A DNA stretch of 59,716 nucleotides from Thermonema lapsum (lineage in GTDB: Bacteria; Bacteroidota; Bacteroidia; Cytophagales; Thermonemataceae). The DNA lies in contig NZ_JAASRN010000005.1 in assembly GCF_011761635.1 (NCBI RefSeq), positions 1 through 59,716 on the forward strand, in the 5' to 3' direction. This document shows positions 34,145 through 44,861 of this stretch, piece after piece; the first letter of the stretch is position 1; each line of letters opens with the position of its first letter. A program made the translations under genes and the position numbers. The notes under the pieces were generated by a model that saw nothing but the letters and a program-made list of their open reading frames with translations, had not been told where the DNA came from and searched no databases.

Positions 34145-35239
34145 ATGAAAAAAGCAGTACTATTGGTAAACCTTGGTACACCCGATGCTCCACATACACC
34201 GGAAGTGCGCCGCTATTTAAAAGAATTCCTTTTGGATGGACGGGTCATAGACATACCCGCGCTTTCGCGTTGGCTTCTGGTCAATCTCATCATTGCGCCA
34301 TTCAGGGCGCCGCGCTCTGCCAAAGCCTACCGCAAACTGTGGACTGCCGAAGGCTCTCCTTTGAAGGTATATGGCGAACGCCTGAAAACACTGCTGCAGG
34401 ATGCCTTAGGTGAAGACTACGAGGTGTATCTGGCAATGCGCTACCAAAACCCATCCATGCGCAGCATACTGGCTCAAATTCAACAAAAAGCCTACGAACA
34501 AATTATTTTACTCCCTCTTTTTCCACAGTATGCCTCTGCCACCAGCGGCTCTGTGATTCAAAAGTTTTATGATGAAACCCGTCATTGGCAAGCTTTTCCT
34601 TCTATAAGCATCGTCTCTTACTTTTACAACCACCCTGCCTTTGTGCAGGCACTGGCAAGCCGGGCGCGCCCCTACATAGAAGCAGACCGCTACGATTACT
34701 TTGTTTTCTCATATCACGGGGTGCCTGTGCGGCAAATACAAAAGGCAGACCTTCACGGCTGTTGTTTGCAAACCGAAGACAAAAAAGTGGCAGGCTGCTG
34801 CAGCCGGTTGCATGAGCAAAATCAGTATTGCTACCGTGCACAATGCTTTGCCACCACCCGCCTGCTGGCAGAAGCTCTGCAGCTGCCTGCCGAACGCTGC
34901 ATTACTGCCTTTCAATCGCGTTTGGGCAAAGCCGAATGGATTCAACCCTACACCGAAGATGTCATTCGCCAACTAGCAGAACAAGGTGCCAAAAAAGTAC
35001 TTGCTTTCTCCCCCGCCTTCATTGCCGACTGCTTGGAAACCACCATCGAGGTAGGCGAAGAATACAAAGAACTTTTTGAAGCGCTGGGCGGTGAAAAGTG
35101 GGTACTGGTAGAAAGTCTCAACGACCATGCCAGCTGGGTCGAAGCACTCAGGCAAATAGTAACAGAAGCCACTTTGAACATATCGCGGCAGACGGTTCCT
35201 ACCCAAGCAACAACTGTCACCAACCAAACAACAGCATAA
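34145..35239 (+). CDS. hemH: ferrochelatase
   Basis: HemH inserts ferrous iron into protoporphyrin IX. The 364-residue protein starts KKAVLLVNLGTPDAP, has FLLDGRVIDIP, the metal-site His in FSYHGVPVRQI near residue 190 and the SPAFIADCLETT segment with the second acidic site. A cysteine-rich stretch follows the His (GCC, then GCC, then YCYRAQC), as in other Bacteroidota ferrochelatases; four of these could hold a cluster or metal, which is an inference. A poorly conserved C-terminal tail (after about 340) rich in Thr and Gln is likely disordered. Confidence 0.95.
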   Translation: MKKAVLLVNLGTPDAPHTPEVRRYLKEFLLDGRVIDIPALSRWLLVNLIIAPFRAPRSAKAYRKLWTAEGSPLKVYGERLKTLLQDALGEDYEVYLAMRYQNPSMRSILAQIQQKAYEQIILLPLFPQYASATSGSVIQKFYDETRHWQAFPSISIVSYFYNHPAFVQALASRARPYIEADRYDYFVFSYHGVPVRQIQKADLHGCCLQTEDKKVAGCCSRLHEQNQYCYRAQCFATTRLLAEALQLPAERCITAFQSRLGKAEWIQPYTEDVIRQLAEQGAKKVLAFSPAFIADCLETTIEVGEEYKELFEALGGEKWVLVESLNDHASWVEALRQIVTEATLNISRQTVPTQATTVTNQTTA

Positions 35240-35260
35240 GCACAACCATAAAAAAACACC

Positions 35261-35686
35261 ATGAGGCTGGTTGAAATACTGAAAAACATGGTGGGCAAAG
35301 AAATGCCCGAACAAGCCCCGCCAGTTACCAAGTGGCTCAATTTTGTATTGCGTAAAGTAGAGCAAGGACACCTGACAGCTACTATGGAAGTGCGCCCCGA
35401 CATGGCAAACCCTTTGGGACTGCTGCACGGTGGCGTGCAAGCGACACTGCTCGACGAAATCATAGGCATGACGGTGCATACTTTAGAAAAAGACAAGCCC
35501 TCCGTATCTGTTAACCTAAACATTGATTTTTTAGGGAAGGCACGCGTAGGTGAAACAATAGAGGTAGAGGCATGGGTAGTGCGCCAAGGACGCCAACTCA
35601 TTCATGTCGTAGGCGAAATACGCAATGCCGAAGGCAAGCTGATAGCCAAAGCAAGCAGCAACATGCTGAACATAGAACCGAAGTAA
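35261..35686 (+). CDS. PaaI-type hotdog thioesterase
   Basis: The 141-residue protein is a single hotdog domain: the central-helix motif NPLGLLHGGVQATLLDEI with the catalytic HGG and acidic residue, then SVNLNIDFLGKARVGETIEVEAWVVRQGRQL. This is the PaaI/YbdB pattern of acyl-CoA thioesterases. It starts 21 bases after hemH, so it is in the same transcript. Substrate unknown. Confidence 0.85.
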   Translation: MRLVEILKNMVGKEMPEQAPPVTKWLNFVLRKVEQGHLTATMEVRPDMANPLGLLHGGVQATLLDEIIGMTVHTLEKDKPSVSVNLNIDFLGKARVGETIEVEAWVVRQGRQLIHVVGEIRNAEGKLIAKASSNMLNIEPK

Positions 35687-35708
35687 TACCTCTGTGCTTT
35701 CAAACAAA

Positions 35709-35742
35709 GCCCGTGCGCACCGGGTCCTCCGGCTACACGGGC
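35709..35742. terminator. hairpin between convergent operons
   Basis: Stem GCCCGTG / CACGGGC with an inner CCGG/CCGG stem, extended outside by CAAACAAA/TTTG-C-TTG pairing with small bulges. It lies between the convergent thioesterase and hldD genes. The poly-T stretch is weak, so terminator function is plausible but not certain. Confidence 0.5.
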
Positions 35743-35783
35743 ATTTGCTTGTTATTCTAATCCCACAACAAAAAAACGAAATT

Positions 35784-36749
35784 TTAGTAATATTTGCCGG
35801 GCAACAGATAATTTTTTACATAATCGGCAATCCCCTCTTCCAAAGAGGTAAAAGACTTATCGTAGCCCGCAGCACGTAGCTTATCCATTTTTGCCTCGGT
35901 AAAGTATTGATATTTATCACGTATGTCCTCCGGGGTATCTATGAAAGAGATGCTCACTGGTTTATCTAACGCATGAAATACAGCTGTTGCCAAATCGAGG
36001 AAGGTGCGTGCTTTGCCTGTACCTAAATTGTATATGCCCGAAGGCTTGCGTTTTTCCATCAAGAAAAGACACACCTCTACCACGTCTTTCACATAGATAA
36101 AGTCGCGCATTTGCTTGCCATCTTCGAAGTCGGGGCGATGCGAACGAAACAACTTCATGCTGCCGGTTTCGCGAATCTGCCGAAAAGCATGAAACACTAC
36201 CGATGCCATACGCCCTTTGTGATACTCGTTGGGTCCGTACACATTAAAAAACTTAAGACCCGCCCAGAAAAAAGGTTTCTCTTCCTGCTCCAGCACCCAC
36301 AGGTCAAACTGCTGTTTTGACCAACCATAAGGGTTCAGTGGCTGCAATTTGGGAATCAATGCCTCGTCGTCAGCATAGCCATGTTCCCCCATTCCGTAGG
36401 TGGCTGCCGAAGAAGCATAGACCAAAGGAATTTGATAACGGGTGCAGGCATTCCATACCTCCTTCGAATAGTTCACATTAAGACGCTCAAAAATGGTCTC
36501 ATCGAACTCAGTGGTATCGGTGCGTGCTCCTAAATGAAACACAAATTCCACAGTCTTTTCATGACGGTGCAGCCAGTCGATAAACTGCTCGCGAGGCACC
36601 TGCTCCACTATCGCTTTGCCTTGATAGTTGGGACGCTTGTCTTCGCGCGAAAAGTCGTCAACAGCTACTATGTGTTTGTAGCCGGCTTCATTGAGACGCT
36701 GAATCAAACAACTGCCAATAAAGCCGGCAGCTCCGGTTACTACTATCAT
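35784..36749 (-). CDS. hldD: ADP-L-glycero-D-manno-heptose 6-epimerase-like NAD-dependent epimerase
   Basis: The 321-residue protein begins VTGAAGFIGSCLIQRLNE (Rossmann GxxGxxG), has HLGARTDTTE, an SSAATYG active site with YGWSKQQFD (YxxxK), and the GLKFFNVYGPNEYHKG segment. These are the hallmarks of HldD/RfaD, which makes the heptose of the lipopolysaccharide core. Phe in KFFNVYGPNE and the late segments IYNLGTGKARTF agree. It starts 6 bases after gltX ends, so the pair is an operon. Other hld genes are not present. Confidence 0.92.
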   Translation of the reverse strand: MIVVTGAAGFIGSCLIQRLNEAGYKHIVAVDDFSREDKRPNYQGKAIVEQVPREQFIDWLHRHEKTVEFVFHLGARTDTTEFDETIFERLNVNYSKEVWNACTRYQIPLVYASSAATYGMGEHGYADDEALIPKLQPLNPYGWSKQQFDLWVLEQEEKPFFWAGLKFFNVYGPNEYHKGRMASVVFHAFRQIRETGSMKLFRSHRPDFEDGKQMRDFIYVKDVVEVCLFLMEKRKPSGIYNLGTGKARTFLDLATAVFHALDKPVSISFIDTPEDIRDKYQYFTEAKMDKLRAAGYDKSFTSLEEGIADYVKNYLLPGKYY

Positions 36750-36755
36750 CTTTGC

Positions 36756-38306
36756 TTACGATTTGGCAGGAACACCTAAGGTTTCAAGGGCGTATAGCAG
36801 ACGCTTGACCACTTCTTCCTTACCAAGAATATTCATAATCTCTACCAAATCAGGACCTGCCATCTGCCCAGTAAGAGCCAAACGCAAAGCAGGCATCACC
36901 TTACCTACCTTTACTCCCTCAGCTTCTGCCAACTTGCCCAGCAGCTGCTCCATAGCAGTGCCGTCAGGTGCGTCGGTAGTCTGTAGCTTCTCGGCATATG
37001 TCTTCAGCAGGCGAGCTGCCTGTTCATTCCAGCGCTTGGCTACTGCTTGTTCATCGAAGGCGGCAGGTGCCACAAAGAAGAAAGAGGCTTCTTCCCAAAT
37101 ATCTTTTGGGAAAGTAATGCGCTCTTTCATCAATTCACAAATACGTATTGCTTTTTCTTTGGCTATGTCGTCGGTGCTTATGCCCACCTTGGCTTGTTCC
37201 AAGCCTTCAAAGAAGAAAGGCAACAATTCTTCGCCAGACTTTTGGCGCAGGTACTGTTGATTGAACCACTTGGCTTTTTCGAAGTCGAAGCGCGCACCCG
37301 ATTTGGTAATACGCTCAAGACTGAACTCTTGAATCAGTTCTTCTAAGGTAAACAACTCACGGTTGTCGCTCGGATGCCAGCCCAACAGCGCCAAGAAGTT
37401 GATGATGGCTTCGGGCAAGAAACCGCGTTCACGATACCCTACTGACACATTGCCTTCTTGGTCGGTCCAAGTCAAGGGAAATATAGGGAAGCCCAACTGG
37501 TCGGCTACCCGCTTACTTAATTTTCCGTTGCCATCGGGGCGCAGAATCAAAGGCAAGTGCGCAAATTCCGGCGGCTGCCATCCAAAGAATTCATACAACA
37601 ACACATGGATGGGCGCCGAAGGCAACCACTCCTCACCACGAATGACATGGGTAATTTTCATTAGGTGGTCATCCACGATGTTTGCCAAGTGATAGGTAGG
37701 CATGCCGTCCGATTTCAGCAATACCTTGTCGTCCAAGGCAGAAGCATGCACCACTACCCACCCCCGAATATGGTCTTTAAAGCGGATTTCTTTTTTGTGC
37801 GGCACCTTCATTCGAATGACATAGGGCTCGCCCGCCTCAATACGCGCCTTTACCTCTTCTGGGGGCAGCGTAAGCGAGTTTTTCATGCTCATGCGCGAGA
37901 TGGCATTGTACGAAGGATTTTTTGATTTGGCAGCCACCAAGCGCTCACGCATAGCCTCCAGTTCTTCTTCCGTATCGAAAGCATAATAGGCATGCCCCTT
38001 TTCTATCAATTGTTCTACATACTGCCGGTACATCGCTTTACGCTCCGACTGCCGGTAGGGTCCATAAGGACCTCCCACTTTGGGGCTTTCGTCGGGCAGC
38101 AAGCCCAGCCACTCCAACGCCTCGTAAATATACTCTTCGGCACCGGGCACAAATCGCTTTTGGTCAGTATCTTCTATGCGGATGATAAATTTGCCGTTGT
38201 GTTTCTTGGCAAAAAGATAGTTATAGAGGGCAGTTCTCACACCGCCAATGTGCAAGCCTCCTGTTGGGCTCGGCGCAAAACGAACACGCACTTCTTGTTG
38301 ATTCAT
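36756..38306 (-). CDS. gltX: glutamyl-tRNA synthetase
   Basis: GltX charges tRNA-Glu and supplies it for protein (and often tetrapyrrole) synthesis. The 516-residue protein has the class I HIGH motif as PSPTGGLHIGG (residues 13-22), the RIEDTDQKR segment and the KMSKS-type loop GKLSKR near residue 265. The C-terminal anticodon-binding domain is full length. A -7 element (38326-38333) precedes it. Confidence 0.97.
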   Translation of the reverse strand: MNQQEVRVRFAPSPTGGLHIGGVRTALYNYLFAKKHNGKFIIRIEDTDQKRFVPGAEEYIYEALEWLGLLPDESPKVGGPYGPYRQSERKAMYRQYVEQLIEKGHAYYAFDTEEELEAMRERLVAAKSKNPSYNAISRMSMKNSLTLPPEEVKARIEAGEPYVIRMKVPHKKEIRFKDHIRGWVVVHASALDDKVLLKSDGMPTYHLANIVDDHLMKITHVIRGEEWLPSAPIHVLLYEFFGWQPPEFAHLPLILRPDGNGKLSKRVADQLGFPIFPLTWTDQEGNVSVGYRERGFLPEAIINFLALLGWHPSDNRELFTLEELIQEFSLERITKSGARFDFEKAKWFNQQYLRQKSGEELLPFFFEGLEQAKVGISTDDIAKEKAIRICELMKERITFPKDIWEEASFFFVAPAAFDEQAVAKRWNEQAARLLKTYAEKLQTTDAPDGTAMEQLLGKLAEAEGVKVGKVMPALRLALTGQMAGPDLVEIMNILGKEEVVKRLLYALETLGVPAKS

Positions 38307-38325
38307 AGTTTTCAGACATTTGACG

Positions 38326-38333
38326 CAAATCTA
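38326..38333 (-). promoter_or_regulatory. gltX -7 promoter element
   Basis: Minus-strand TAGATTTG followed by C matches TAnnTTTG, 19 bases before the gltX ATG. Confidence 0.55.
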
Positions 38334-38353
38334 CAAAACTCATCAGGAACAAA

Positions 38354-38388
38354 GAAGCGAGCCCGGCACCTATTCGCAAGCTCGCTTC
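38354..38388 (-). terminator. hairpin after the 38420-39142 gene
   Basis: Perfect 9-bp stem GAAGCGAGC / GCTCGCTTC with a 17-base loop. On the minus strand it is followed only by TTTGTT, so it is a weak terminator candidate for the upstream gene. Confidence 0.45.
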
Positions 38389-38419
38389 CCAAAAACTGAC
38401 AATATGTCATACTATCCAT

Positions 38420-39142
38420 TCATGCCGCCCACTGCGTCAAATGTTTCATCAACAAGCGTCGGGCTATGGGCACCACGGTCTCTTGCAAGGGACACTGCAG
38501 CTTGGCAACAATCAAGAAAGTAGCAGGCTGCGGCAGGGCTTTGTACTTTCTGATAAGCTGCACCTTTACACTCTCGTAAGTTTCTGTTTTTCTCTTTTCT
38601 ACTTCTTCCAAAAGATTCAGCCGCACCGTACGGTATTCTTCATTAGGCTCGAACAAGGTGCTTTGGTAGAAATAGACCTGCACCGCCTCGGTGCCATCAA
38701 AATGCAGCAGCAAATATCCTTCCTCGTTACGCAGCGGCTCTATACCCACCGGCGACAACACCATGTGTTCTTCCACATATTTATAAATGTCTTCGCCCTC
38801 TTTCATGACGCGTTTGAGCTCAGGCAAAGCAAACAAAATGATATCTTCAATCACTTGCATGAGCTCGTTGTCTTTCACAATTTTCTCATACTCGAGTGTC
38901 AGACGTTCGAAATCCGCTTTGCTGATGACTTGCGGAAACTGCTCATACAGCAAGTTTTTGTTTTTCTTTATGTTCAGAAGGTTTTGGTAGTGAAATACCA
39001 AATCCGAAAGCGCCGGATATAGCTTTACTTCACCGAATTCACGGCGCACCTCCTGTAAATAAGCCAGCAATAAGTACTTCTTGTACTCGAAATCCATCAG
39101 ACCACTTGTCAACCAATCAACACTCAACTTTTTCATAGCCAA
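38420..39142 (-). CDS. conserved protein of unknown function
   Basis: The 240-residue protein is soluble, mostly helical in the first 120 residues (WLTSGLMDFEYKKYLLLAYLQEV and a charged coiled-coil-like middle), and mixed beta in the second half (YLLLHFDGTEAVQVYFYQS). I do not recognise a domain. Proteins of this size with the opening WLTSGLMDFEYKKY recur in Bacteroidota, to my knowledge without an assigned role. Starts at 39142 and 39136 are both possible (MAMKKL). It has its own transcript, divergent from groES. Confidence 0.75.
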   Translation of the reverse strand: MAMKKLSVDWLTSGLMDFEYKKYLLLAYLQEVRREFGEVKLYPALSDLVFHYQNLLNIKKNKNLLYEQFPQVISKADFERLTLEYEKIVKDNELMQVIEDIILFALPELKRVMKEGEDIYKYVEEHMVLSPVGIEPLRNEEGYLLLHFDGTEAVQVYFYQSTLFEPNEEYRTVRLNLLEEVEKRKTETYESVKVQLIRKYKALPQPATFLIVAKLQCPLQETVVPIARRLLMKHLTQWAA

Positions 39143-39388
39143 AAATCTAATTTTACAAAAGCTTTCACAACAAAAACAACACCATCAAAACATATTTTAC
39201 TCAAAAAAACAAAAAAAACCAAATATCAACCTCCAACAGAAAAGTAATATAAACCTGACACTTTTACAGTTTTCACCTGACAACGGGTAGATTGGCACAA
39301 GAAGTGCTATGCACAAGGGCGAAGTGTTCAACTTCTAAAAAGTGTAAGTGCTATGAGCGCAGCAGTTGAAACCAAAAACAGCAAAAAC

Positions 39389-39667
39389 ATGACGCAAGTA
39401 AACATCAAGCCTTTGGCTGACCGTGTAGTGGTAGAACCTCTACCCGCAGAAGAAAAAACTAAAGCTGGCATCATCATCCCCGACACTGCCAAAGAAAAAC
39501 CCCAAGAAGGAGTGGTAGTAGCAGTAGGTCCCGGTAAAAAAGACGAACCCATGACCGTGAAAGTAGGTGACCGCGTGTTGTACGGAAAATATGCAGGTAC
39601 CGAAATCCAAATCGACGGGAAAGAATATCTCATCATGCGTGAGTCTGACATCTACGCTATCGTCTAA
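39389..39667 (+). CDS. groES: co-chaperonin GroES
   Basis: GroES caps the GroEL cage. From ATG 39389 the protein has 92 residues ([18 protein letters not shown]...), the normal family length, with the mobile-loop segment ([19 protein letters not shown]) and C-terminal [12 protein letters not shown]. An in-frame ATG at 39353 would add 12 residues ([12 protein letters not shown]); neither start has a clear ribosome-binding site, so the choice rests on family length. No CIRCE element is visible upstream. It forms the groESL operon. Confidence 0.95.
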   Translation: MTQVNIKPLADRVVVEPLPAEEKTKAGIIIPDTAKEKPQEGVVVAVGPGKKDEPMTVKVGDRVLYGKYAGTEIQIDGKEYLIMRESDIYAIV

Positions 39668-39730
39668 GCACAGATGTAATTTACCCCCTAAAAAATCTCA
39701 TTTCCCTATTCAATCATAGTAAATGTCTAA

Positions 39731-41380
<1,650 letters not shown>

Positions 41381-41404
41381 TCATGACCTCAAGGCATCTT
41401 TCAT

Positions 41405-41436
41405 AAAAAACGGGGGGTATTTGCCTCCCGTTTTTT
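41405..41436 (+). terminator. groESL terminator
   Basis: 13-bp stem with one G-T pair (AAAAAACGGGGGG and CCTCCCGTTTTTT), 6-base loop, T-run on the 3' side. It ends the groES-groEL transcript. Confidence 0.9.
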
Positions 41437-41470
41437 ATTTTAGACTATTGCCGGTTCCAAAAAAAAGGAC

Positions 41471-42229
41471 ATGTTTTTCATTCTTTCTAAAACACTCTAT
41501 TACCTGGCAATGCCTGTTGTGTGGCTGCTTTTGTTGACTGCTGCCACTGTGTGGGTACGAAGACCCGCCATAAAGAAACGCCTAATGCTTTTATTACTCG
41601 CGCTGTTGGTGCTTTTTTCCAACCCTTATATCATCAACCAGCTCATGAAATCGTGGGAACTGCCGCCACGCCCTCTGCATGACTTGCACACTTATGACGT
41701 AGGCATCGTGCTTTCGGGTATTGTGCAAACACACCAACAGCCAGCAGATAGGGTATATATGCAACGAGGCGCAGACCGCCTGCTGCATGCTCTACTTCTT
41801 TACAAAAAGGGTATCATCAAAAAAATATTGATTACTGGCGGCAACTACGATAAAAACGTAACACCCGAAGCAGAACAGCTCAAGCAAGTATTGCTTTTAG
41901 CAGGCGTGCCGCCACAGGACATACTTGTAGAACCGCACGCCTTGAATACGGTCGAGAATGCACGTTTTTCAGCCCCTATTTTACAACAGCATTTTCCCGG
42001 TGGCAAGTATCTACTTATCACTTCGGCTTTTCACATGCGGCGTGCACTGGGCTGTTTCCGGCAGGTAGGCATCAAAGCGGAACCCTTTCCCGTGGATTTT
42101 TACGCTGTGCCCAAGCAAACACATTGGTTGTTGTGGGTAGCTCCCAGTGAGCAAAGTATTGCCCTATGGGGGCTGTTTATCCATGAAATCATTGGTTATA
42201 TAGTGTACGATATTTTAAATTATCTTTGA
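41471..42229 (+). CDS. YdcF/SanA-family membrane protein
   Basis: The 252-residue protein has two N-terminal membrane helices (VVWLLLLTAATVWV, then LMLLLLALLVLFSNPYI) followed by a DUF218 domain: VGIVLSG, DRLLHALLLYKKGIIKKILITGG, NTVENARFS and LLITSAFHMRRAL. The family (YdcF, SanA, ElyC) is linked to cell-envelope homeostasis; ElyC affects peptidoglycan synthesis in E. coli. An RBS-like AAAAAGGAC precedes the ATG. Its end is close to the next gene, which probably shares its transcript. Confidence 0.85.
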   Translation: MFFILSKTLYYLAMPVVWLLLLTAATVWVRRPAIKKRLMLLLLALLVLFSNPYIINQLMKSWELPPRPLHDLHTYDVGIVLSGIVQTHQQPADRVYMQRGADRLLHALLLYKKGIIKKILITGGNYDKNVTPEAEQLKQVLLLAGVPPQDILVEPHALNTVENARFSAPILQQHFPGGKYLLITSAFHMRRALGCFRQVGIKAEPFPVDFYAVPKQTHWLLWVAPSEQSIALWGLFIHEIIGYIVYDILNYL

Positions 42230-42258
42230 ATCGCTTGCAACATAACAGACTACCGAAC

Positions 42259-44787
42259 ATGAGTTGGCGCAAAGTCAGTATAACGGTACTTCTTATTCTT
42301 GCCATATGGTTGAGTTATTATTTTTTGTGGGTTTATCCGCAACGCTACCGTTATTCCACTGAAAAAAGTATTCCCTACCAAGAGGAAATGCTTTTTTACT
42401 TTCCTACCACCGCGCTGCTCCTAAACTACATAGAAAACAGCCCTTATGCCCATCATATACTCAACAGCCAAACGCCTGAAAAGGCATGGACGCTGTTGCG
42501 TCTGCTGCTTCAAAGTGATACCGGACGTACAGCATGGTTGATTGTTGATTTTCAAAACCCGAGTCAAAGCAAGGGGGTGTTGTGTATTCCTTTGCGCGGC
42601 AAAGAACGCACCGATATCCTACCCAAGCTTGAATCGCTATTTGCCTCCGACTTTATTAGCGAAAAGTATCAGCTGGAAAGACGCTCTTTGTTGCGCCTTC
42701 AAGAGCGTAGCAGCAAACGTTACATTAGCTTCTGCGTAGAAAAAGACTATCTGCTCATCAGCTTCACCGCCGACTACATGGAATACACACTCCGCTACAA
42801 CTACTGGCAACATCTGGAGCGACTGCAGCGCATTTTTCACCCCGAAAGCCATACAAAAGCCATCAGTGTTTTTTTCCGCTTCCACCTTATTGAACGTTTT
42901 CAAAGAGGCATCCGACATCTATTTCATAAGCCGCCTGCTGCCAACACACTCATTTATGCACAGCTAACCCCCAGCAATGAAGGTTGGTGGCTCAGCGGCA
43001 ATTTTCTTACGCCAAGTTATGCCGTTCATGACCTGAACCGCTGGCGCCACGTGAGCCCTGCCACCTTCCGGCAAGCACACCTGATTCCTGACTTTCTTAG
43101 CAACATTTACAAGATAAGTACTATTCCGGGCTACGGTAACCCGGCTGCCATCCCCAATGCTCCCCCGCTGCCGTGGATAGGCGACGAAATGAGTTATTTT
43201 ACCGACAGCCTGCAAAAAAGCCGCTCTATTGCTTTTTTAACGGTTCAAAACCAAGGAACCCTTGAAGAGCACTGCCGGCGTATGAAGCACGAGCCTTTTT
43301 TGCACGATGTAGTTTTTGCTATACGCGACAGTATGCGCGCGATCCTGCAGGCACACCTGCCCCGGCAGTTTCCCGATTTGAGTATTTACTGGGGGGTATT
43401 GTTAGATGAAGGACGTTCGCTATTGGTGTCGCCCAGTGCCAATTTGATAGAAGAGGCAATCCATTATTACCGGCAAGAGCGCACTTGGGGAAAAAACGTG
43501 CAAATTATGCAGTATTTGCGCTCGTTACCCAGCGAACAAGACATCTGCTTCATACAATTGCCCGATGCCCCCTACCAAAGTTTGATGACGCAGCTGCCAC
43601 TGCCCTCATTGCGGGGTCTTGAGTTGAACATGACGCCTTCGGAAAGTAAAATATTCATTCAGTTGGGGCAAGCCCTGAGCGCTTCCTCTGCCACCGATAC
43701 CCTTGATTCCAGCACCCGTAGCCCCCAGATACAACAAGCATGGGCAGTTGAGCTTGACGAGGGCAATCTTGTAAGTGTGCAAAGGGTAACCAACCACACA
43801 AGCAAAACCAAAGATATTCTGCTGACTACAGACCTTCACGAAGCAATTTTGCTGTCGAATGAAGGTAAGCTCCGTTGGAAAAAAAGCCTACCAAGCACTG
43901 CAGTGACACCCGCCATTGAGGTAGATTATTTCAATAACGGCAAGTATCAGTACCTCATTGGATGTGAACAGCATTTAGCACTATATGACCGCTTAGGGCA
44001 TCCGATAAAAGGTTACCCTCTTCCTCTGCCTCTGCAATCGCAGTTAGCACAGTTGAGCGTTGCCAGCTACGACGGTTCAAACAACTACCGTTGGGTAGTG
44101 GGCAACACCAGGGGCGAAATATTACTACTTGACAAAGAAGGCAAGCTATTGCAAGGGTGGAACCCCAAACGTACCGGGGGGCACCTCATACAGGCAGTAC
44201 AGCACTTCCAGCACAAAAGCAAAGACTACTTTATTGTATTGCTACGCGAGAAGGGCTGCTTGTTGCTCAACCGTCGTGGTGAAACGTACCCCGGCTTTCC
44301 GGTGGCTCTGCCCGAGCCCCCCGTTGCCTATCAGGTAGATGCACAGCAAGGTTTGATTTATATCATTGGTGAAAAAGGGCTGCTTTGTGTCCTGAATACC
44401 GAGGGCAAGATGATAAATAAGGTGCAACTGCCACGCAAAGAGGGTTCTATTTTTAAAATCATAAGCAACGAATTTGGCTTTTGGATTGTAAAACAGCACC
44501 TCAACGAGCTAAGCATCTACTCGCCCGAAGGAAAGCTACTGTGGGAGCAACGTTTTTCTGCAACTGATGACATGGATGTACAAGCCATACGACACCGCAA
44601 CCGCGATTATTTCTTGGTAGTGGAACCCAGTATTGCCATTGCTTACCTATTAGACCACCAAGGCAATTTCATAGTGAACAACATTGAAAAAGTACAGGCG
44701 GCTTGTGGCTTATCCAGTGGCGAAATGATTGACATAGTTGCCACCTACGGCAATACAGCCAAACTAATTCACATTTCTTTGAACTAA
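42259..44787 (+). CDS. large membrane-anchored protein with propeller-like C-terminal half
   Basis: I take ATG 42259 (MSWRKVSITVLLILA...) because the earlier in-frame TTG at 42226 overlaps the YdcF stop and adds no motif. The 842-residue product has a single N-terminal signal-anchor helix, so most of it is periplasmic. Residues about 30-500 are mixed and resemble DUF3352-type proteins (an LLNYIENSPYAHHIL opening). Residues about 510-840 repeat a strand pattern ending in DxxGKLLxxW- or NRRGETYPGFP-type turns (LLSNEGKLRW, LLDKEGKLLQGW, LLNRRGETYPGF, VLNTEGKMINK, IYSPEGKLLWEQ, LLDHQGNFIVN), as in PQQ-type beta-propellers. Function unknown; it follows the YdcF gene and may act with it in the envelope. 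Confidence 0.75.
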   Translation: MSWRKVSITVLLILAIWLSYYFLWVYPQRYRYSTEKSIPYQEEMLFYFPTTALLLNYIENSPYAHHILNSQTPEKAWTLLRLLLQSDTGRTAWLIVDFQNPSQSKGVLCIPLRGKERTDILPKLESLFASDFISEKYQLERRSLLRLQERSSKRYISFCVEKDYLLISFTADYMEYTLRYNYWQHLERLQRIFHPESHTKAISVFFRFHLIERFQRGIRHLFHKPPAANTLIYAQLTPSNEGWWLSGNFLTPSYAVHDLNRWRHVSPATFRQAHLIPDFLSNIYKISTIPGYGNPAAIPNAPPLPWIGDEMSYFTDSLQKSRSIAFLTVQNQGTLEEHCRRMKHEPFLHDVVFAIRDSMRAILQAHLPRQFPDLSIYWGVLLDEGRSLLVSPSANLIEEAIHYYRQERTWGKNVQIMQYLRSLPSEQDICFIQLPDAPYQSLMTQLPLPSLRGLELNMTPSESKIFIQLGQALSASSATDTLDSSTRSPQIQQAWAVELDEGNLVSVQRVTNHTSKTKDILLTTDLHEAILLSNEGKLRWKKSLPSTAVTPAIEVDYFNNGKYQYLIGCEQHLALYDRLGHPIKGYPLPLPLQSQLAQLSVASYDGSNNYRWVVGNTRGEILLLDKEGKLLQGWNPKRTGGHLIQAVQHFQHKSKDYFIVLLREKGCLLLNRRGETYPGFPVALPEPPVAYQVDAQQGLIYIIGEKGLLCVLNTEGKMINKVQLPRKEGSIFKIISNEFGFWIVKQHLNELSIYSPEGKLLWEQRFSATDDMDVQAIRHRNRDYFLVVEPSIAIAYLLDHQGNFIVNNIEKVQAACGLSSGEMIDIVATYGNTAKLIHISLN

Positions 44788-44861
44788 AAAAGGGTAAAAG
44801 CTGCTAACTTTTTGTTGTAAAAACTACTACTAAAAGAGAACAGAAATCAAGCTTCTTGGTC

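Noticed and set aside
34948-35601. Minus-strand ORF across hemH and the thioesterase
   Set aside because: It is rich in Ser/Thr with no recognisable domain and lies opposite two genes with full motif sets.
35701-35760. Possible tRNA gene in the hemH-hldD gap
   Set aside because: The fold is a single long hairpin with an inner stem, without D, anticodon and T arms or a CCA-ready acceptor stem.
39250-39352. CIRCE (HrcA) element before groES
   Set aside because: No TTAGCACTC-N9-GAGTGCTAA repeat is present; only a 10-bp direct repeat was found.
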